Shown: positions 59,600-64,000 of the stretch, one piece after another | How positions within the stretch are numbered: the stretch's first letter is position 1 | Layout of the letters: every line of letters begins with the position of its first letter | NCBI GenBank assembly: GCA_045576335.1 | Contig: JAZNGH010000008.1 | Location: 1 to 64,000 of the forward strand | Reading direction: 5' to 3' | Origin: Scatosoma sp045576335 | Lineage (GTDB): Bacteria; Bacillota; Clostridia; Christensenellales; Borkfalkiaceae | Length of the DNA stretch: 64,000 bases | Translations under genes and position numbers: made by a program | Notes under the pieces: model-generated | Told to the model about the DNA's origin: nothing | Database searches by the model: none | What the model saw: only the letters and a program-made list of their open reading frames with translations

Positions 59600-61600
59600 T
59601 TATTTGCTCTTTTCAATGGAAGCCAACGCCTTTTCGACGACGTTTTCCGCCGTGAAGCCGAAGTGCGGGAAGAGCTTGCCCGCGGGCGCGGACGCACCGA
59701 AGCTTTCCATTGCTACGATTTCGCCGTTATCGCCTGCGTATTTATACCAGCTGTAAGGCGAGCCTGCTTCTACGCATACTCTTGCCTTGACCTCTACGGG
59801 CAATACGCTTGCTTTGTAAGCGGCGTTCTGCTTTTCGAATTCTTCCATACAAGGCATAGAAACGACGCGCGCGTTTACGCCTTTTTCCGCCAAAGCCGCT
59901 TTTGCTTTTACGCAAAGCTCGACCTCCGAGCCTGTACCGATAAGAAGCACGTCGGGCGTACCCTCACAGTCTTCGAGGATATAACCGCCTTTGAGCGCGT
60001 CCTTGCCGCTGTTTTCGTACTGGGGCAACGCCTGACGGGTAAGCACGAGGGTCGTAGGCTCTTTACCGCTCATTGCGGATACCCAAGCCGCCGCCGTTTC
60101 CTTGCCGTCCGCGGGACGGTAAACCTTCATGCCAGGGATAGAACGGAGCATGATCAGCTGTTCTACGGGCTGATGCGTAGGACCGTCCTCGCCAACGCCG
60201 ATGGAGTCGTGCGTCATAATATAGGTCACGGGCAATTTCATAAGCGCGGCAAGACGCATTGCGGGTTTGCAATAATCGGAGAACACGAAGAAGGTCGCGC
60301 AATACGCTTGCAGACCGCCGTGGAGCTGCATACCGTTGACGATTGCCGCCATCGCGTGCTCACGGATACCGAAATGCATATTTCTGCCCGAGAAATCCGC
60401 GGGGGAGAATTGACCGTATTTGTTCGTTTCCGTGTCCTTCATATCCGAAAGGTTGGACGGACCGAGGTCTGCCGAGCCGCCCATAAGCGTAGGCAATTTC
60501 GCCGCGAGCTTGTTCAAAACCTTCGCGGAGGTTTGGCGGGTAGCCATCGGCTTTTCAAAGTCGTACAGCTCGTCCATTTCGTCGAAGTCGGGCTTCACGC
60601 CTGCCATTGCGTTTTTGTATTCCTCGGCAAGCTCGGGATACGCCACTTCGTAATCGATAAACATCTTTTTCCAATGCACTTCTGCCGCCGCGCCTGCTTT
60701 TGCCGCTTCCGCGCAATGCTCGAACACCTCTTGCGGACATTCGTAGGGGAGATATTCCCAGCCAAGTTTTTCCTTGGTCTTTTGGAGGTTTTCCGCACCA
60801 AGGGGCGCGCCGTGCGATTTTTCGCTGCCTTCCAAGGGCGAGCCGAAGCCGATACGCGTATGGCAAATGATGATAGAGGGTTTTTCCTTGTTGGCTTTCG
60901 CTTTTTCCACCGCCGCGCTCAACGCGTCGATATCGTCGGGGGAACAAACGAGGTCCACATGCAAAACCTGCCAGTTTTGCGCCGCAAAACGCGCGCCGAC
61001 GTTTTCCTTAAAGGTAACGTCCGTGTCGCCCTCAATCGTGATGTCGTTATCGTCGTAGAAAAGAATGAGCTTGCCCAAATTGTGCGTACCCGCAAACGAG
61101 CAGGCTTCGTAGGAGATACCCTCCTGCAAGCAGCCGTCGCCACAGATGGCGTAGGTGTAGTGGTCCACGACGTTGAAGCCGGGACGGTTGTATTTTGCGG
61201 CAAGGTTTGCTTCCGCGACCGCCATACCGACGGCGTTGGCAATACCCTGACCGAGCGGCCCCGTCGTCGTTTCGATACCCACCGTGTGACCGTATTCGGG
61301 GTGACCGGGGGTTTTAGAACCGAACTGACGGAAGCTCATCAAATCTTCCTTTTGAAGTCCGTAGCCGTAAAGATACAGCAAGGAATAATACAACGCGGAG
61401 CCGTGACCTGCCGAAAGCACGAATCTGTCGCGGTTGTCCCATTTGGGGCTCTTGGGATTGAATTTCAAGAAATTCTGGAAGAGCGTGTACGCGATAGGTG
61501 CACAGCCGAGGGGCAGACCAGGGTGACCGGATTTTGCCGATTCGATTGCTTCCGCCGACAAAATGCGGAGCGCGTTGATGGTGGTTTTCTGTACGTTCAT
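59600..61600 (-). CDS. tkt: Transketolase
   Basis: Thiamine diphosphate enzyme that moves two-carbon units in the pentose phosphate pathway. 666 residues: SGHPGLPLGCAP near the start, LSAGHGSALYY, GDGCLQEGISYEA (TPP/Mg motif), SWNDIT-type YDDNDITIEG, and the second domain with DLGPSNLSD, FGIREHAMAAI and THDSIGVGEDGPTHQPVE. C-terminal domain complete. Works with Rpe encoded at 4.5 kb. A 689-codon antisense frame covers it and is a shadow. Confidence 0.97.
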   Translation of the reverse strand: MNVQKTTINALRILSAEAIESAKSGHPGLPLGCAPIAYTLFQNFLKFNPKSPKWDNRDRFVLSAGHGSALYYSLLYLYGYGLQKEDLMSFRQFGSKTPGHPEYGHTVGIETTTGPLGQGIANAVGMAVAEANLAAKYNRPGFNVVDHYTYAICGDGCLQEGISYEACSFAGTHNLGKLILFYDDNDITIEGDTDVTFKENVGARFAAQNWQVLHVDLVCSPDDIDALSAAVEKAKANKEKPSIIICHTRIGFGSPLEGSEKSHGAPLGAENLQKTKEKLGWEYLPYECPQEVFEHCAEAAKAGAAAEVHWKKMFIDYEVAYPELAEEYKNAMAGVKPDFDEMDELYDFEKPMATRQTSAKVLNKLAAKLPTLMGGSADLGPSNLSDMKDTETNKYGQFSPADFSGRNMHFGIREHAMAAIVNGMQLHGGLQAYCATFFVFSDYCKPAMRLAALMKLPVTYIMTHDSIGVGEDGPTHQPVEQLIMLRSIPGMKVYRPADGKETAAAWVSAMSGKEPTTLVLTRQALPQYENSGKDALKGGYILEDCEGTPDVLLIGTGSEVELCVKAKAALAEKGVNARVVSMPCMEEFEKQNAAYKASVLPVEVKARVCVEAGSPYSWYKYAGDNGEIVAMESFGASAPAGKLFPHFGFTAENVVEKALASIEKSK

Positions 61601-61634
61601 TTGGAATTCTCCTATTTATAAAAATTATTTTTTA

Positions 61635-63230
61635 TCAGTTTCTGAAAGCGCGTTTGCGCGCGATAAGCTTGGCTTTGACCTCGCTGACTTTGTTTTCTCT
61701 CCACGCGTTTATGGCGTTTTCAAAGGGCGTAATGTCGAGGAAATCGTATTTTTTGAGGAAATAATACAAATCCTTGATGATTTTGACCGCGCCGTCCTTT
61801 GCGTTGGATTCTACGTTGATAGGCAGAACGGGGTCGTGTAAGCTCATACGGATCAACGCCCAGCCGTTGCCGTGCATATCGTCGTAGCATACGCGGAAGC
61901 CCTCGTAATTGTCCTCGGCGGGTGTGGCGTAATACAAATTGCGCGCGTACGCCGCAAAATCGTCGATTAAGACCTTGCCGAGTGCCTTGAAATCACAATC
62001 GGGACGGAAATCCAAGCGAAGCTCTGCCGCCTCCGCGGGCATTTGCAGGTTGGAGATGAGGTCGGAAAGGGTTTTGCCCTCTTTCGCCGCGTTCGCAAGC
62101 GCAATCAAAAGCCGCGTGATCAGATACGCGCCGTCGTCGAGGAAATAATTTTCAAGAAACGCCGCGTGACCGCTCGTTTCAATGGCAAGGGGGGTGTATT
62201 CGCCTTGCTCGTTGAGTCTTTTTGCTTCGTTGATAACGTTTTTATAGCCTCGCTTAAAGCGAAGATGCTTGCCGCCGTTTGCCTGAATGAATTTGGTCAA
62301 GCCGTCCGAGGTCACCGAGTCGGTGACGATCGTTCCCGCTTTTTCCTTTAAGAGAATGGCGGAAATGAGCGCAATCAAACGGTTGCGGTTGATTTCCTCG
62401 CCGTTCTCGTCCACTGCACCCGCGCGGTCTACGTCCGTGTCGAAGATGATACCGAAATCGGCTTTTGCGTTTTTAACCGCTTCGCACACCGATTGCATAG
62501 CCGCCGCGTTTTCGGGGTTGGGGATATGGTTGGGGAAATTGCCGTCGGGGTCGAGGAATTGCGAGCCAGTCGTATCCGCGCCCAAGGGCTGTAATACCTT
62601 TTCCGCGAAAAATCCGCCCGCGCCGTTACCCGCGTCTACGATGATTTTCTTGCCCGCAAGCGGCTGATCTTCCCCGCAAGCTACGCGCACCTTTTCCACG
62701 AGGGAAGCCGCGTAATCGTCGAGGTAGGGCTTTTCAAGCGTTTCGCCGTAGGTTTGCACCTCGGCAAAGCGGTAGTTCGCCGCCATTTCCAAAAGCTCCT
62801 GCACGTCCGAACTTTCCAGCCCGCCCTCGTGCGAAAAGAATTTCAAACCGTTGCGGTTAAAGGGGAGATGGCTTGCCGTAATCATAATCGAGCCGTGGCA
62901 GTAATGCTCGCTCAAATAGTTTTCGTCCTGCAAAAGCGCGAACATAGAGGGCGTGGTCGAAAGCCCCGTAACGATTGCGTTATGCCCCGTTTGGGTGACC
63001 CCCTTCACCACGGCTTCGCAAAGCGCGGGCGCGGTGATACGGGAATCGTACCCGATTGCGACGCTCACTTGCGTTTTACCCGTGCGGGAGATAAGCCATA
63101 CGCAAAAGGCTTTTGCGATTGCTTCCGCGGCTTCCGTCGTCAAGGTTATCGGCTCGTTTTCGACGCCCTCACAGGCGACGCCGCGTACGTCCGTGCCGTT
63201 TTTGAGTTTCAAATATTCCTGAACAGTCAT
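61635..63230 (-). CDS. Phosphoglucomutase/phosphomannomutase family (alpha-D-phosphohexomutase)
   Basis: 531 residues from ATG 63230 (a GTG at 63248 is also possible). Phosphoserine loop TASHLPFNRNG, metal loop DTDVDRAG, sugar loop ETSGHAAF and a C-terminal FRVCYDD phosphate-binding region with N-terminal RGVA. More like phosphomannomutase/phosphoglucomutase enzymes of the longer actinobacterial/clostridial type than GlmM. Substrate (glucose or mannose phosphate) not decidable. 34 bp upstream of tkt in the same direction. Confidence 0.9.
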   Translation of the reverse strand: MTVQEYLKLKNGTDVRGVACEGVENEPITLTTEAAEAIAKAFCVWLISRTGKTQVSVAIGYDSRITAPALCEAVVKGVTQTGHNAIVTGLSTTPSMFALLQDENYLSEHYCHGSIMITASHLPFNRNGLKFFSHEGGLESSDVQELLEMAANYRFAEVQTYGETLEKPYLDDYAASLVEKVRVACGEDQPLAGKKIIVDAGNGAGGFFAEKVLQPLGADTTGSQFLDPDGNFPNHIPNPENAAAMQSVCEAVKNAKADFGIIFDTDVDRAGAVDENGEEINRNRLIALISAILLKEKAGTIVTDSVTSDGLTKFIQANGGKHLRFKRGYKNVINEAKRLNEQGEYTPLAIETSGHAAFLENYFLDDGAYLITRLLIALANAAKEGKTLSDLISNLQMPAEAAELRLDFRPDCDFKALGKVLIDDFAAYARNLYYATPAEDNYEGFRVCYDDMHGNGWALIRMSLHDPVLPINVESNAKDGAVKIIKDLYYFLKKYDFLDITPFENAINAWRENKVSEVKAKLIARKRAFRN

Positions 63231-63283
63231 TTTTCCGTGTTTCCTCACGATAGAGATTTTTCCATATAGGAAAGCCTATCTAT

Positions 63284-63312
63284 ATTATAACGGTTTCTAT
63301 TGATTTTTTCAA
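63284..63312 (-). promoter_or_regulatory. Sigma-A promoter of the phosphohexomutase-tkt operon
   Basis: Minus strand TTGAAA (63312-63307), 17-bp spacer, TATAAT (63289-63284). A small ATAGG-CTTT-CCTAT hairpin lies in the leader. Confidence 0.85.
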
Positions 63313-63406
63313 GCCTTTTACAGAAAAAAGTTATAAAAATTTCCGCTTGCTTGAAAGTTTTTATGCTTCCAGCGAAAAATGCGCGCTTGCACACTTGTCC
63401 AAACGC

Positions 63407-63435
63407 TTGACTTTTTGAGAAAAAGGTGTTATAGT
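63407..63435 (+). promoter_or_regulatory. Promoter of the cobalamin riboswitch transcript
   Basis: TTGACT (63407-63412), 17-bp spacer, TATAGT (63430-63435), about 20 bases before the riboswitch. Confidence 0.75.
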
Positions 63436-63451
63436 AGCTATAACAGAATAA

Positions 63452-63657
63452 ACACGAACGCGCGGTGCGGCTTTTGCGGAAGCCGCTTAAAAGGGAAGAG
63501 GGAATTACCCCGCTGCCCCCGCAACCGTAAGAACGCTCGCCTCTTTTCACTGTAAACGGGAAGGAAAGCGGCATATAAACGAGCGTTGTAAGCCGGGAGA
63601 CCTGCCCGTGTTCGTATGGGATTTCCGCGGGCGGGGAGGCTCACGGCAAAACGCATA
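63452..63657 (+). ncRNA. Adenosylcobalamin riboswitch
   Basis: Contains the conserved core AAAAGGGAAGAGGGAATTACCCCGCT region followed by GCCCCCGCAACCGTAA (about 63490-63530) and the B12 box AGCCGGGAGACCTGCC (63591-63606), flanked by the pairing arms P1-P3. These are the hallmark elements of class I cobalamin riboswitches. It sits between its own promoter and an intrinsic terminator, ahead of a lipoprotein gene with a DUF4430-like domain. Confidence 0.93.
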
Positions 63658-63690
63658 ACTGCTTATAAAAAGCAGTATTTTTCGTTTGCT

Positions 63691-63722
63691 TTCTCCACGC
63701 TTGCGCCGTGGAGAATTTTTTT
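63691..63722 (+). terminator. Riboswitch expression-platform terminator
   Basis: 9-bp stem TTCTCCACG / CGTGGAGAA (63691-63699, 63707-63715) followed by seven T residues; lies between the riboswitch and the lipoprotein start, so B12 binding probably causes termination. Confidence 0.88.
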
Positions 63723-63737
63723 ATGGGAGGCGTTATT

Positions 63738-64000
63738 ATGAAACGCAAATTATATTCTTTTTTAACTCTTTTATGCTGCGCGGTCGCCGCGTTGTTTTGT
63801 TGGTCGTCCTGCAATCAGGAACAGCCCGTCGAGCCCGTTTGTATCCGCGTGGAAAACGAAGTCGCGGAGGGTACGACTCTTTTGGAGTATATGAACGAGT
63901 TGCGACAAGCGGGCGAGCTGGACTTTGAAAGCGTGACGGGCGCGTACGGCGAAATGATTACGGGTATCAACGGCACGAAAAACGGCGTGGGCGACAATCC
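63738..64000 (+). CDS. DUF4430-like (transcobalamin-type) lipoprotein, N-terminal part
   Basis: Runs off the right edge; 87 residues visible. Signal peptide with a lipobox around CWSSC (C25), then VEPVCIRVENEVAEGTTLLEYMNELRQAGELDFESVTGAYGEMITGINGTKNGVGDN. The pattern -GTTLLEYMxxL-, then YG-x-MI-x-GINGT-x-N matches DUF4430 domains, which bind cobalamin-like ligands in uptake systems. GGGAGG precedes the ATG. The B12 riboswitch upstream fits a role in cobalamin capture. The partner transporter genes should lie beyond the window. Confidence 0.72.
   Translation, partial: MKRKLYSFLTLLCCAVAALFCWSSCNQEQPVEPVCIRVENEVAEGTTLLEYMNELRQAGELDFESVTGAYGEMITGINGTKNGVGDN

Noticed and set aside
59552..61621. 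689-codon open frame antisense to transketolase
   Set aside because: It mirrors tkt, has no domain match, is rich in Arg/His/Phe/Val as codon-shadow frames are, and lacks a ribosome site. Transketolase motifs on the other strand are complete.
1..64000. CRISPR arrays, rRNA genes, prophage or complete insertion sequences
   Set aside because: I saw no regularly spaced direct repeats, rRNA sequence, phage structural gene or transposase in the window.

Overview
The window reads as chromosomal DNA of a low-to-medium GC Gram-positive bacterium of the Clostridia, probably an uncultured gut-type lineage. Evidence: the housekeeping order priA-def-fmt-rsmB-rlmN ... rpe, rpmB, Asp23/YloU, fakA, recG is the standard Firmicutes order; sigma-A promoters (TTGACA-17-TATAAT) and strong GGAGG Shine-Dalgarno sites are everywhere; several lipoproteins carry Gram-positive style lipoboxes; there is a SigB/SigF-type partner-switching locus. 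The genus cannot be named from sequence alone.

Layout. 1-5.2 kb: end of priA, then def-fmt-rsmB-rlmN-YgjV-like-rpe as one overlapping operon. 5.2-12.9 kb: rpmB (minus), Asp23, fakA, recG, a lone hisIE whose HisI half looks dead, minD with a divergent minE, and a DegV/FakB protein (a potential partner of fakA). 12.9-17.1 kb (minus): trmO followed by two tandem BspA-type leucine-rich-repeat lipoproteins. 17.2-21.4 kb: methionine block metF, a free-standing MetH reactivation protein, metH, interrupted by a 279-bp repeat element. 21.5-31.2 kb: arginine operon argG-[SGNH hydrolase]-argH-argC-argJ-argB-argD-argF followed by an aldose-1-epimerase family gene and a DUF1653 gene. 31.3-35.5 kb: two paralogous small lipoproteins, an ArsB/NhaD-type transporter, a frameshifted QueG-like iron-sulfur gene, a membrane-anchored extracellular protein and a small ORF.

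35.5-38.5 kb is an AT-richer accessory island holding a PD-(D/E)XK nuclease-like gene and a large beta-class adenine DNA methyltransferase (a candidate restriction-modification pair), followed by tRNA-Ser(UGA). 38.7-43.1 kb (minus): SPFH protein, ribbon-helix-helix regulator, SDR epimerase, ABC-F ATPase. 43-46.8 kb: a PflA-like radical SAM protein, metK, a small membrane protein and asnA. 47-52.2 kb: secA-prfB-tsaD. 52.2-55 kb: a predicted 10-TM metal exporter and the sigma partner-switching operon (STAS, RsbW-like pseudokinase, sigma factor, second HATPase protein). 55-59.1 kb: a large unknown membrane protein, a PucR/CdaR-type regulator, an S41 protease. 59.1-59.4 kb: second copy of the 280-bp repeat, this one with near-perfect terminal inverted repeats. 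59.6-63.2 kb (minus): transketolase and phosphohexomutase. 63.4-64 kb: an adenosylcobalamin riboswitch with its terminator, followed by a truncated DUF4430-like lipoprotein running off the end.

Themes: methionine and one-carbon metabolism depends on B12 (metF, metH, split reactivase, metK, B12 riboswitch); arginine synthesis uses the cyclic ArgJ route. The most unusual items are the TTAA-flanked 280-bp repeat family, the degenerate HisI domain, the partner-switching operon with two incomplete ATPases, the nuclease/methyltransferase pair, and a perfect 21-bp inverted repeat upstream of minD.
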